Shown piece by piece: positions 37,381-49,369 of a DNA stretch of 64,000 nucleotides (the stretch's first letter is position 1; each line of letters opens with the position of its first letter). Origin of the DNA: Epiperipatus broadwayi. Taxonomy: Eukaryota > Onychophora > Udeonychophora > Euonychophora > Peripatidae. Made by a program: the position numbers and the translations under genes. The notes under the pieces were generated by a model. It searched no databases. It had not been told where the DNA came from and was given only the letters and a program-made list of their open reading frames with translations. The stretch spans positions 1,371,279 to 1,435,278 of the forward strand of contig JAQFVV010006275.1 in assembly GCA_028023455.1 (NCBI GenBank), given 5' to 3'.

Positions 37381-38019
37381 TATATATAGGTTCCGTATAG
37401 GTCCTGATACATCTACATAATTCAAGGCTCTTCTGGAAAAAAAGCATGATGAAATAATTACTGATTGTTGGATACCAAATATTTTTAATATTATTTAACT
37501 AAAACAATAATATAATAAAAGAGAGCAATGTTTACTTTTATGAACTAACATATGATAAACTTACAGGATGCTGAATGTTAATTTTGAGCTAAGTTCAATG
37601 ATTCATTTTCTTTATATTTGTTGTAAGATTAAGTGATCAATGTATACGTATAGCAATTTTTTATTCAAAATGGCAGATTAACTTCAATTTGCTGAACTTC
37701 ATTGAAATATATCCCCTTTTTTTTTTAGTGATATCTCTGTATATATATTTATTTAAAATAAAAACAGATTAAATAAACATAAATATCAAAAAATTTATCT
37801 AGTAATAATAATAATAATAATGACAATAAACACATAAATTTAAAAAAAAAAAAAAAACACCAAAAATAAGATATTTTGCCATTTATTTATTCCTTAATTT
37901 GACCTCTAGAGTTCCATAGAAAAAACCTTCATTTAAAATCATAATTTTTTGTATTTTTTTTAATTATAAATAACATTTTCATATTTAAGTTATTATTTAT
38001 GGATTCAATTATTGTTTGA

Positions 38020-38690
38020 GTTAGAAAAAGTCCGTTTTGTTTAAAAGTTTTTGATACATTTTCGTAAGACAATTTGTCCTCCAATAACAGTCACTGAAGT
38101 GTGTGTCCATAATATTTGTCATGGTAATATTTAATTACACATCCAGAAATTTAACATGAATTCTTTTTTTCCAGGGACACACTAATATCTGTAAAATATG
38201 GTAGTACTAAGAAAAACAATTTTACTACTGAGATTATTTTCAGCCTATGGCATATTGTTGCTCAAATTGAACATTTGAGCACACTATCTTTGTGGGATTA
38301 GGAATGATACCAATCTTTGAAAAAAAAATATAAACATTTTATATAATTATCAGGAGACTTTCATTTTTCTACAAGATATCTCTTGTTGAAATCATAACTT
38401 CATCAATTTTTCTGCATTCTATTTCAAAACATTCATAGATAAATATATTAAATAAAATAAGAGAAAAAAATTGAAGCCTGGAGATCATTCTGTAAAATGG
38501 TATATCTGTTACGATTATTATTTAGTATCACTTGACTAGAAAGTATTAAAAAAAGTAAATTGTTTTCCTTATTTAAAGATTTTAGATTTTCAAAAAGAGA
38601 CCAATTTTTCGGAATCACAAGTTGGTAAAGATTAAAGCATTGAAAGTAGCATAAGTTTTTATTTACTTTAAAAACATTTTTCACTACTAG
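38020..38690 (-). pseudogene. LINE reverse-transcriptase remnant (Jockey/CR1-like)
   Basis: On the minus strand a 78-codon frame ends NRYTILQNDLQASIFFSYFI, resembling the Q-G-S-x(2)-S-P-x(2)-F block of reverse transcriptases with the key residues decayed. Downstream, in other frames, come FFSKIGIIPNPTKIVC near 38300 (like the W-x-L-x-x-NP-x-KT block) and a DCYWRTNCLTKMYQKLLNKT stretch near 38050 (like the LGV-x-LD block). Order and spacing fit a Jockey/CR1-type palm and thumb, but every motif is damaged, so the call is tentative. No endonuclease domain seen. Confidence 0.4.
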
Positions 38691-40489
38691 TAGTTAAAGA
38701 TAAATTTGCTCACAGCAGACTTGTCTTCGCATAAAATCAGTCTATTCCAAAATTAGACAATTTCTAATTATTGGCATTATTATTTCAATGAGCTTCCAAG
38801 GACATGTAACAATGATAATAGCTGATCACAGTTAAATTAATTACATATGAGACTATATTTTACTTTCATATCAAATTTGTTGAATAGTTTCTATATTAAT
38901 AATGCTGTTAAATAATTATTCCAAATTCAAAATCCTAGAAATATGCAATTTTTTACTACTATCTTTTTCTAGTTTCAGACAATCAAGATTACAACACCTA
39001 CTAATTTTGTTGGTTTGATATTATTAGAGAGACAATATAAAAAATGAGTGTGTAGTTCTGATTTATTAATATTTTTTTCTTATTCAGGCAGTTTTGGCTT
39101 TAGTAGAGTTCTTATGGCTATTTTATATGTCTCGATAATGAGAATTTCTACATCCACAAATATATATATATATATATATAAATGATTCAACTTTTTAAAT
39201 TAATTTTGTAAACCCTCCCCCCCCAGAATATCTCTCTATTTTCCCGCCCTTGGATTATCAAAAGATTTTATAAATTTATTAGCATTTTTTTATTTTTGTA
39301 GCAAATATAACTATAAAAAGTACTGCTGTTTTTTGCTCTAACCTGCAATAAATTGTTAATATTTTTAAAAAATGAACTTTTTCATAGATCTAGTTGTGAG
39401 TTTGTTAAATCTATCATAACAAAAGTAGAGTAATAAGACTCTATTAATATTTCTTCTATGATATCTAGTGTATAACTTTCTATTAACTTTTTATAAATTC
39501 CATCTCAGGACCAAGAGGTTTTCAAGTATATGAATTCTAAGAACAATAAGACTTGATTCATAAGATGAATCATTTTTTGTTGCAACAAAACACAAATCAG
39601 AAATGAATCTTTTTGCTCCATTTACCAAAATGAATGTTTCTTTTTTGCTTGGCAGCACAAAAAAACAAAGCCGTCAACTCTAAAATTAAAGATCTGTTTT
39701 AGTCTCAATTGCATATCCTTAAAATCTATTTTGAGGATTGATATTACTTATAAATACAAAAAGTATAGGAAGATGTTGGTTTGTATTGGAACCTATGATA
39801 TGAATTGATTTTTGACTACAACTAATGCTCTTTGTACATTTTCTTTCCTGTTTTTATTACATTTCATATTTTCTCTTTTAGATTATTTTTACAGAATTAT
39901 TTTTCAATCCATCAAAAGATACCTAGTTTACTTTTTCTTTGTTCCACTCTCCCTCATTGTTCATTTTATGTCTGTCATTGTTAATATTTCAGATATTTGA
40001 ATCATTAAAGATATGAACTTTTTATCTATTGATATGATCATTAATTTGTTTTACCTACTTCTGTATTTTCTGCTTTATTTTATATCAATTGTACATTTTT
40101 GCATTTCTGTAAACTTATGTTACATATTATCAATTTTAATACCCAATTAAAAGTGAGATCTTTTAATCTTGAAGTTTTTCTAGTATTCTTTCTTTTTTCC
40201 TCCTCTGACTCTTAATATTTTCATTTTCTTAATTTTTCTATTAAATCCTTTTTGAATTCTTATCCTTTTTTTGCAATTTTAATCTAGGAATGTCTTAAAA
40301 CTTTTTGATTTAATTTCCTTCCAAGATTTTTTGGATTCCTTTGAAATTCATCAACTTTCTCCAGAGTATTGTATTTCTTTTGGATTTTTTCATGAGGCTG
40401 GATTATTGTTTTGGCAATTCAGAAAGTAACAATAGATGTCATTGCCATTATTATTTTTAATTACATCTAACTTAAGTTATATATACTCT
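38691..40489. other. AT-rich DNA, partly pyrimidine-rich
   Basis: No gene supported. Possible upstream LINE sequence could not be confirmed. TA microsatellite at 39161-39180, eight C at 39217-39224, and a T/C-rich tract at about 40180-40400 whose minus-strand translation is Lys-rich but matches nothing I know. Confidence 0.45.
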
Positions 40490-40725
40490 ACTTTGAAATT
40501 ATTCAAATGGAAGTCAATCTCGATAATGTGCTATTTCTCAAATATTATAAATCTATGCACACTCTACCGCCGGTAAGAGTTTAAAAAACTTAAGTAAGTC
40601 ACTGAAATTGAGAACGTACATTCTATATACATCAACTCTTACAGACCATACTTAAACTTGAGTCTATTGGGTGCCTAATGTTATAATCAAATATTTAATT
40701 GTACAAATCTATTTAACCCACCACA
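40490..40725 (+). repeat. MITE family F, half copy
   Basis: Direct repeat of the left arm and centre of the element at 40810: ACTTTGAAATTATTCAAATG, GGTAAGAGTTTAAAAAACTT, ACATTCTATATACATCAACT and TGAGTCTATTGGGTGCCT. Its central segment (ATCAAATATTTAATTGTAC) is inverted relative to the full copy, as expected when an alternative orientation of the palindrome was kept. The right arm is missing. Confidence 0.75.
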
Positions 40726-40809
40726 AAAGAAAGATGGTGTCTCATTTTTAACCACTTACGATTAGACAAACAATTTGTAAATGTAACCTATTATTATAAA
40801 ATGCTGAAA

Positions 40810-41235
40810 ACTTTGAAATTGTTCAAATGGAAGTCAATCTCCAATAATGCGCTACTTCTTAAATATTATAAATCTACATGCACTCTCTTGCTGGTAAGAG
40901 TTTGAAAAACTTAAGTGAATCACTTAAGTTTAGAGCGTACATTCTATATACACCAACTCTTACAGACTATGCTTAAATCAGGGCTTGAGTCTATTGTGTG
41001 CCTGCGATGGATTAAATAGATTTGTACAATTGAATATTTGATTATAACATCAGGCACACAATAGACTCAAACCCTGATTTAAACATGGTCTATAAGAGTT
41101 GGTGTATATAGAATGTATGTTCTAAACATAAGTGATTCACTTAAGTTTTTTAAATGCTTACCAGCAGAAGAGTGCACAAAGATTTATAATATTTAAGAAG
41201 TAGTGCATTATCGGAGATTGAGTTCCATATATTTT
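40810..41235. mobile_element. MITE family F, full palindrome, about 425 bp
   Basis: Left blocks (CAATAATGCGCTACTTCTTA, ACATTCTATATACACCAACT, TTGAGTCTATTGTGTGCCTG) recur inverted on the right (CAGGCACACAATAGACTCAA, AGTTGGTGTATATAGAATGT, TAAGAAGTAGTGCATTATCG). Arms about 190 bp, centre about 50 bp, no coding capacity. It sits head-to-tail behind the half copy. Confidence 0.8.
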
Positions 41236-42640
41236 AAAAATATATTAACATTTTTAATAATTATTTAGGCATTGAAAAAATCATATTTATTCATGCAGGA
41301 AAAAAAAAAATTTTTCTTTGTTTATAATATTAACTAGATTTTTTGATTTATTGAACTCTTCTTAATCAAATGAATTCCTTTTACTTCTTAAGCTTTTTTG
41401 AACATATGAACTCTTCATGTTGAATACCAAAATTTAATATTAAAACTGAATAGAAGAACAGTAAAGGATGATGATGGGAATCATTTGGAATATTCTTGTT
41501 CAAACTATCAATGTATATCAAATTGATTAATTGATGTGGTGGCAACAATGACAAGATTTAAATTGTTTCAAATCAATAAAAGAATATTCAAAATATTATG
41601 ATTGTGTTGATTAGAACAAATAAACAGTTAAAAATTGAATACAACACATTGAGTCAATAAAATAAACATCAGGACTTCGTAGTGGGATTTTTGTTTTGGA
41701 AAAAATATATAAGCTTAATTTTTTAATACTGCATAGATTTAATAAATACGGTATATTTTCATAACTATCTCCTCAAACAATAATGCTTATATAAAGTTGC
41801 TTAGCATGTAAATAATTTATTATTAAAAAATAATTAGGCTTAGATAAAAATGTTACACAGATGATATCTTTCATGACATCATTTTTATTATCTAAATAAT
41901 GATGATGATGAAAGCAAATACAATCAATAGTGTAAAAAGTCTTATAAAATGCTTTTAAAATAAGAATTAAATAACAAACATTAATAAATCTTTCTTTTAA
42001 AATTTAACATAAAGTATTCAATTAAGATTTTTAAAAATCCAATTTTTTTTTTTGAGTAGTCAATATGAAATAAAAACTTAATTAAAGATTAAAACATGTA
42101 AAATGATGATTAGTATTGGGCTAAGCTAAAAGAATTTTTTTTTTTTTTATAATTTTTGGTGTGAGTAATTTAATGAGAGATATTGCAATAACATTTTTGA
42201 TATAAACAAATGTTATAATTTTTAATGACTCTTATGATTTAACTAAAAAGAATGTTTATTTTATAAAATATATTTTAATATGTTAAATGATCTTGTTTTA
42301 ATATTGAAAAATTATGAGAATATTTTCTTTATATTTTATCATTTTCAATTGAAAAAATTTGCAAAAAAAAAAAAATTATATAGTAAAAAAAAAATAACAA
42401 TTTTTGATTTCATTTGTGATTTAGTTTATTATTTTTTAAAATAAATTATTAAGAAATTACTCTTAATTCTTCAAATAGCTCAATAGCATTAATTTCTCTA
42501 TTTTCTTGATATATAGTTTTTTTGTAATTGTTTACAAATTCATGTATTGTCACAGGTTTCAATGATGGGATATTATATAAACAACAAATATGAGTTATAG
42601 TATTCCAATTAATTGTTCAAATTTTTTATGAATAAAATTT
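41236..42640. other. AT-rich DNA, no gene seen
   Basis: Very AT-rich, with poly-A and poly-T runs. Nothing recognisable on either strand. Confidence 0.6.
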
Positions 42641-43208
42641 GGGTGCTTGTGAGTTTTCAAGTAAACTAAGATGGCCCATCGTATTTTTGATAAACATACA
42701 TTTTCGAGGGCCTATAATCTATTGAAGATGTGTTAGTTGTTAGATTAAAATAAAATTAATAAATCAATTGTTAAATTTTAAAAATGAAACAAATTCTGAT
42801 AAATTTCATTAAGAAGCTTAATATTGTCGTACTTTGGTTAAATTCAGCATGTTTCTTTTTGTCAGCAGTTTTTTTTTTTTTTTTGGTAAATTGTCATAAT
42901 GATAAAAATTTAAGATCTTTCTGTCACAGAATGTGATGCATGGACTATTTTCAAAGATAAGGGACCCTGCCCTCCAGAAAAACTGTGTTAATGGTCACAA
43001 TATGATTGCATGCCACAGACATGAATAAAGTATAAATATTGTAATTAATTTTTCCACAATGATTTCTTTTTTTAAAATAACAATAAAAATAAAATGTAAT
43101 TATTAAATACAATATTTCTTAGCAGGCATTTTTTGGAGACCCTGAAACTGTAAGTTTATCAAGAATATAGGCTGACATCTTGGTTTACTTGAAAACTCAC
43201 AAGTACCA
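42641..43208 (+). mobile_element. MITE family D, full copy, about 568 bp
   Basis: The terminal inverted repeats extend for about 70 bp: left GGTGCTTGTGAGTTTTCAAG, TAAACTAAGATGGC, ATTTTTGATAAACATACA; right, inverted, GGTACTTGTGAGTTTTCAAG, TAAACCAAGATGTC, ATTCTTGATAAACTTACA. The interior is non-coding. No clear target-site duplication. The 8509 copy is a left-end fragment of the same family. Confidence 0.8.
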
Positions 43209-44499
43209 AAACCAAAACTAGTGGCAACATCAATATAAAAAAGAAAAACTCAATTTTAAATTTAATTTTGGGATCAAAAATAGGCTCTCATCTTTTATAC
43301 TGTGTTTTTTTTTCTGCCAAAGTAATCTAGTAGGTACTAACAAATATTGATTTCTTAAGGTAGATATGATAATAAATAAATCCATTTTTATGCTTTGCAA
43401 TAATGCAACATTACTTTAATTCAAAACATGTTATATAAACAAATAACATACATTTTTTTAAAATTCTGAACTTAATGGCAAAAGTTTCAAATCTTATTTT
43501 GTCCAGATTAGTCATAAACCAAATTAAGTCTTATAGAATAAATTTATTTCACATGCATTTTCAAAAGAAACCACTAAATACTTGTCTCATGGCTTAAATA
43601 AATTGGTGCTCAAGGCAGAGTTCATTTTGTTATGCCCATCTATGCAAGTCTGTAATGACAAAGTTCAATGATTTTTCCTACTTGATAATTGCTTTCTATA
43701 CTGCACTGCATTTTTAATTGCTTGCAAATTTGCGCTTTAAATCAAAAAGCGATTTTTTTTTTTTTTTTTTAACTAAATGTATCAAACCAGGCAGGCACGA
43801 GTTGTGTTGTTTATCAACATAAATAAGTGTATAAATGATGATAAATCACAAAAACGAAACAAAAATTTGTGTGATAAAAGGATATTATGTATTACTTTTT
43901 GTCTTCTCGCTTAATTGGCCGACCCATCATGCCAGCTCTCTTTAATTTTTGTGGGGGTCCATATACTGATCGGCCATGAATATATTATAATAAAAGTAAT
44001 GAACATTACAATATTAGCTAAATTCTTTTTTATTTCCTTCTTCATTACATTTTAATACTATAAGATTCATATAATGGGTACTATAATGAACTGAAAAATA
44101 AAAACTTTATTTTTTTTTTTAAAAAAATACGCTTTTGACATTAGCATTATATGAATCAATGAATTTTTTTCTCCATTTTTTTTTATTTATACTGTATTGC
44201 ACTATTGTATATCAACTTGATTATTTTGGCAAAGAAAAATTACTAATGCCCTCTACAGGACGAAATTTTAAATAGAGGCGGAGTCCAATCTTAATTCTGT
44301 TGCATTTTTAAAACTTACGATTACTGATGTGTATAAAATCTGGAGTAATTTTCTTTTACAAAAGAATTGAGGTAAATAAAAATAGCATATCTATAGGTAT
44401 GTTCGAATTATTTTGACTATGAAAGTAAACAAATTTAAGATATATATATATATTTTTACAATAGCAAAGGGGGTTGTTTATTCTATACACCATTTTAAT
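43209..44499. other. AT-rich DNA with one GC-richer hairpin
   Basis: No gene seen. At about 43917-43977, TGGCCGA and TCGGCCA form an exact 7-bp inverted repeat enclosing a CCCAT/GTGGG pairing, in a locally GC-richer stretch. This may be a structured remnant of an unknown repeat. Confidence 0.45.
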
Positions 44500-44545
44500 A
44501 TAATTAGAAAGAATTTGAACTCAGACTTTCAAGCTCTCTAAACAA
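44500..44545. repeat. Possible family C arm fragment
   Basis: ATTTGAACTCAGACTTTCAA resembles the family C left arm (ACTTGAACACAGACTTT at 13562). Too short to be sure. Confidence 0.35.
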
Positions 44546-47500
44546 GTATGAAAAATAAACTTACAATAAAAGTAAAGTCTTTTTTTTTTTTTTAAAAAAA
44601 TGCAATTAATTTAAATCTATTTAATAATGCACAAAAGTATATTTTATAACTTTTTTTGTTAGTTTTGAAGTCAATCTTATCACCTAACCACTTCAAAAAT
44701 AGTTTTCTATTTTACTAGTAATATTTTTCGGTATTTTTAAATATATATTGTTTACTTTACTGTAAAAATTATAATTTCCATTTGATTAACGACAGATTTT
44801 GAATTAAATTAGCAAAGAAAACGTTGCGAGAAAGAAGGATGCAGTGATCATTTTAAAGTCCTGCCCTCTACTTTCAAAAGTAAAAACTAAAATATATCAC
44901 TAAAAAACAAACAAATAGAATGAATAAAATTTGCCAAAAATGTTACTATTTTATAGTAAATAATTCAACATTATATAAATGAATCTCAAGAAGCTTCAAT
45001 TTCTATTAGCATTCAATTTTTTTCAAAAAAAGTTAAATATATATATTTATAACTATTTCACCACAAACATTTTAATCATGTGAATAACTGTATTTTGAAA
45101 AGATAAATAACCCTCAAGATACATTTCATGTCCGAACAACATTCTCTGCGTTTATATGTCAATGTAGCTCCAACAAAAAGAAATTGAGAAACAAAAATAT
45201 AAATAAGAATTTTATGCTGATTTCCAAACTGATTTGATCTTTTAACCACATGTTCCTTTAAACTATTTGTCTGATATCTCGAATTGTTATCTTTTAACGT
45301 TTATAAACTGTTTTTTTGCTAATTAAAGCCCTCTGGAATATTCTATTTTCAGTCAAATTAAAAACAGTATCATAATTATTAATAGCATAGAAAAAGTATC
45401 ACAATTCTATATAAAGTATCTTTGAGATTATCTTTGTAACATAAGTGCTATGAAAATAATATTAAACTTGAATTTTTTTATTTTTAAAAAAAGGTTATTA
45501 GACTTTATTCATGTCACAACCCCAATAGGAGTAGATTCAATATCAAATCCAGAAGGCTTATGAACATTGTAATTGACATAATGATCTTGCTGTCATTTTT
45601 AGAGTCTTAAAGAGCAATCTCAATTGTTAAATTTTCATTATATTTGTGATGTAATTTTTATAAACATGGCAAACAACTGTTCTATATATAAATAAATTTA
45701 TGTGAAGTAACTATACCATTATCATGCAATATCCTATCGATATCTTGGTAAATGCAACAGCATGACATTGAAGCCTGTGCTGCACCTCAGCATTTACATT
45801 CTTCAATCCACTGCTTTAAAAAGCCATCAAGGTCTTTAAAATAATCAACATTCTTAAGTGATACCCTACCAAAAGCTGTTGAAGGCTTTTCTCCCACTTC
45901 TGACAGAAAAGGCATCTGAATTTTTAAATCTTAACACCAAATCAAAATATAGATTGCAATCAAATATTATGAACATACTGTAGCATTTTTATTTTAAATC
46001 AGTTCAAACTAAATCATCATCAAATCTATATTACATCTTGATGCCTACTTCGTGAAGCTGCTTATAAATTGTTCCAAAAACCACTGTCATAAACATGAAA
46101 GCTAAACTGGAACATATATCCTCATTTAACATATTTCATTTCAAATATCTTAATCCCCAGTAATAATATTTCTTTTCATATTATAATGATGTGGCAAGTA
46201 GATATGGACAATACATCTATTATCAAATATTGCCACAAACCTTATTGAATTATTGAATGATACGCTTTGACCAAATTGGTAAAACCAATATAAAATTAAC
46301 TTTTCTCATGACATACTTCTTTCATTTGTTTAACAACAAACATTATAATTTGATCATCTAAAGGCACACTTAGTCTTTGATAATTATTAGTGGAATGATC
46401 TTATTCAATAAAATCTCTATAAAAGTATTTTTGCTACAGCAGATAATATTAATATTTCATGATTATGACTGCTACCTTATATCAAAAATTCTTCTTTCGT
46501 TTTTTTTTTTATATAAAGTTGCTGTTTTTTATTCTACATATCAATCTTACTTTATAGTTTTTCAAGAATTATATATTGTTGAATATCTTATATATATATA
46601 TATATTCATAAAATCAATATTACCTATCTGATTAAGCACAAATTGCCAAATTTATTAAATAGCACACAATTTAATATTTTAAATTTTATTTTTATGAATT
46701 CTAAATAAACGTGTGTGTCAAAACATCAAGGAATAAATTATTTATTAAAAATAACTTGTAATCCAATATTAATTCCTAATTCTGAGATCAGAAGTAAGTC
46801 ATCTAATATTTAATATCTTAACTCTAAGTGAAGAAAATAATAAAATTATACATTACAATTTTATGTCTTTAACAGAGCCTTTTCAAGTCTGGGCTTTAAG
46901 TCAAAGAAGATATGACTTCTTCCAAATTAAGACTATAAGTTAGAAATTTCTGTACATAAGCTCTATGTCCAGAAAAACTATTTCCAAAATATAAACTTGT
47001 TTTCTTCGAAATTTTTACATACCATAATAAATTCAACTACTTTTTTACTATTTCCTATCAAATTATTCTTCCAACCCTAGTTTTTTTTTTTTTTATCTAT
47101 CCTATTTTAAAAAGAGTTATTATATTCCTTAACTCCACAATCTATCCTCATATTCTTTAAATCTAAACAAAAAATCATAAATCTCTTTCATTGCTTTTAC
47201 TTTCCACTCTCCATATTACTTATCCTGGTTCTTCACTTGAAAAATAATTATTCAACACTCTCCCTCCCAACTCCACATAAATCGGATCTCTAGTCCAAAT
47301 CATTTTGCCATTTTAGTTTTTTTTTTTTTTTGATATCTAGAATTCTTGTCCTTGTACAAACTAACAATAACTTCTAATATGTTTAAGTGTTCTATAACTT
47401 GAGAAACTCTTCTGTCTTTTTTTTTTCATAAATGGGATTTTTAAAATTTTTAATCAAATTATTTATCCTTTTCTCCCATTCCTGTAATTTATTGTAAGCC

Positions 47501-48040
47501 TTTTTTGCAAATATTTTGCTCTTCACATAATCTAATTAAATAATTAATTGAACTTTGCTAAAACAAATTAAATGGTATCAGAATGATTTTGCTATTGAAA
47601 TACAGATATTTAGGGATAATCTATTCCAGGCCAAACAGTCATAATCAAAATTAATATCTAAAACAATCATTTATGGAGGAAAAATCAAAAATATAAATGT
47701 AAAAATGCATATAAAATTAATTACTGTACATATTGCACAGTTATTATTATTATTTTTTTAAATCATCTTTTAAAATTCTAAAATTAATACATAAACTTAT
47801 ATATTCTAGCGAAAACTAATAGACTGTCAATTTCGTAACTTCCACTTTTTTGCAAAATAATGTTTACAGCAATCTTATCTATACTAGCAATTTTACCATG
47901 AAACATTTTTCTGATAATAAACTTCTGCATTAGGAACAATACTTGAAATAAAAGACTTCCTCTTTGATATTAATGCCTGCCATTACTTTTGATTAATCCA
48001 CATTCCATTAGTTCTGTAATGTTACATGTAAATACTATTC
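44546..48040. other. AT-rich DNA with a possible coding remnant
   Basis: No gene supported. On the minus strand near 45780-45930 an open stretch reads MPFLSEVGEKPSTAFGRVSL then DYFKDLDGFLKQWIEEC, more protein-like than its surroundings, but I cannot name a family. Other parts are T-runs and AT-rich sequence. Confidence 0.4.
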
Positions 48041-48169
48041 AAACTAAAATCTTTTTGTCAAGCTTTGGTGGCCTAGCGGTTAGCATAGCTGCCTTCCAAG
48101 CAGCTGGCCCGGGTTCGCTTCCTCATCAACGCATTTGACATATGAAAAAAAAAAACTAAAATCTTCTTG
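48041..48169 (+). mobile_element. tRNA-derived SINE, copy 3, with target-site duplication
   Basis: The body at 48058-48152 has TGGTGGCCTAGCGG (A box), an anticodon-arm hairpin AGCTGC-CTTCCAA-GCAGCT with anticodon TCC (glycine-type), CCCGGGTTCGCTTCC (B-box-like) and an A-tail. Flanks AAACTAAAATCTTTTTG (48041-48057) and AAACTAAAATCTTCTTG (48153-48169) are a 17-bp duplication with one mismatch. This copy best shows the tRNA-Gly(TCC) ancestry. Confidence 0.9.
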
Positions 48170-49135
48170 GCTATCTGAATTTTTCATTTTTTTAAAAAAA
48201 AATACTGTGATTTATTGATTTAATCAATATTCCAAATTCAAATAAACAACTGTTTTATAGCTTTCTCTTTTAGAATTTTTTTTACATTTCGATACTGATC
48301 AATTTCTTTTGACTCATGATTAAAATTAATATTTGTATGCATACAAAAAGAATTTTAAAAAAAACTAATGAAGTTAAACTAATTGCAGAAGAAAAATATA
48401 AATAAGCTCACAAATTATAATAATGATGTCTGCTATTTTGGTCGAAGCTGAAACACTATGAAAATCTTATGCATATTTTGCTATTTCAGTCAGAAGCACT
48501 TATTGTAACATTTTTTATTTCAACTGATAACATTCATCATTTTACTGTTACTTTCATTTTGAAATACTTTTTTTGATATCAACATTTTCTGCTTTCAAAT
48601 TCACTTTTATTTTTCATGACTAAATTTATTGCAGTTAAAATTCAGGAAAATATTTTAGTTAAAAAAAAAAAAGTAACATTTCTATCACTAGAAGTAAGCA
48701 AATTCAATTGATAACTAAGTTTTAGATTTCTGCCATTTTACCAAATTGCCATTTATTTATTTTTTTGACATCAATATTAGTCAGTTTATTAAAATTATTA
48801 TAGTATATGCAGCTAGTAGAATATTTTTAAACAAACAAAAAAATCTAAAATTAAAAATGTTCTAACATTTTTATTGCTAGATTTTGGATTTTTTTTAAAC
48901 ATTAATTCACTTTCAAATTCTATTTTTAGCAGACTTTATTACGGCATATAAAAGAATATTCTAGATATATAGCATCTAATTTTTTCTGCTAGAGGAAAAA
49001 AGAGATAAGAAAATAAGTTGATAATTAAGTTTGCATATCAAAGATCTAGTATTCATTGTATCTTTGCATTTGTTGAATAAACCTTAATGTGGAAAATATT
49101 CATTCTACTAGTTATTGCTCTAGAAGTTTTCAATA
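48170..49135. other. AT-rich DNA, no gene seen
   Basis: Nothing recognisable; A and T runs only. Confidence 0.6.
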
Positions 49136-49369
49136 CTGGTAATCCTCATATATCATGGTAATAGGTTCCTTAGAAATGTCATGTTGTGTGAAACCATGTC
49201 ATATGAGACCCGGAGCCAGTATAAAAAGAGGAATTAAGTTCTGAAAACTTATTAAAAACAAATACTTTTTTTTAAAATCCATACAAGCAATTTCATTTTT
49301 TTTTTAAAATATTAACATATATAACACGAAATGAAAAGAAACAAACTATTTTTATTTTAATAACCTAAT

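Noticed and set aside
39161-39180. TA microsatellites here and elsewhere as regulatory sites
   Set aside because: Common simple repeats in AT-rich DNA with no supporting context.
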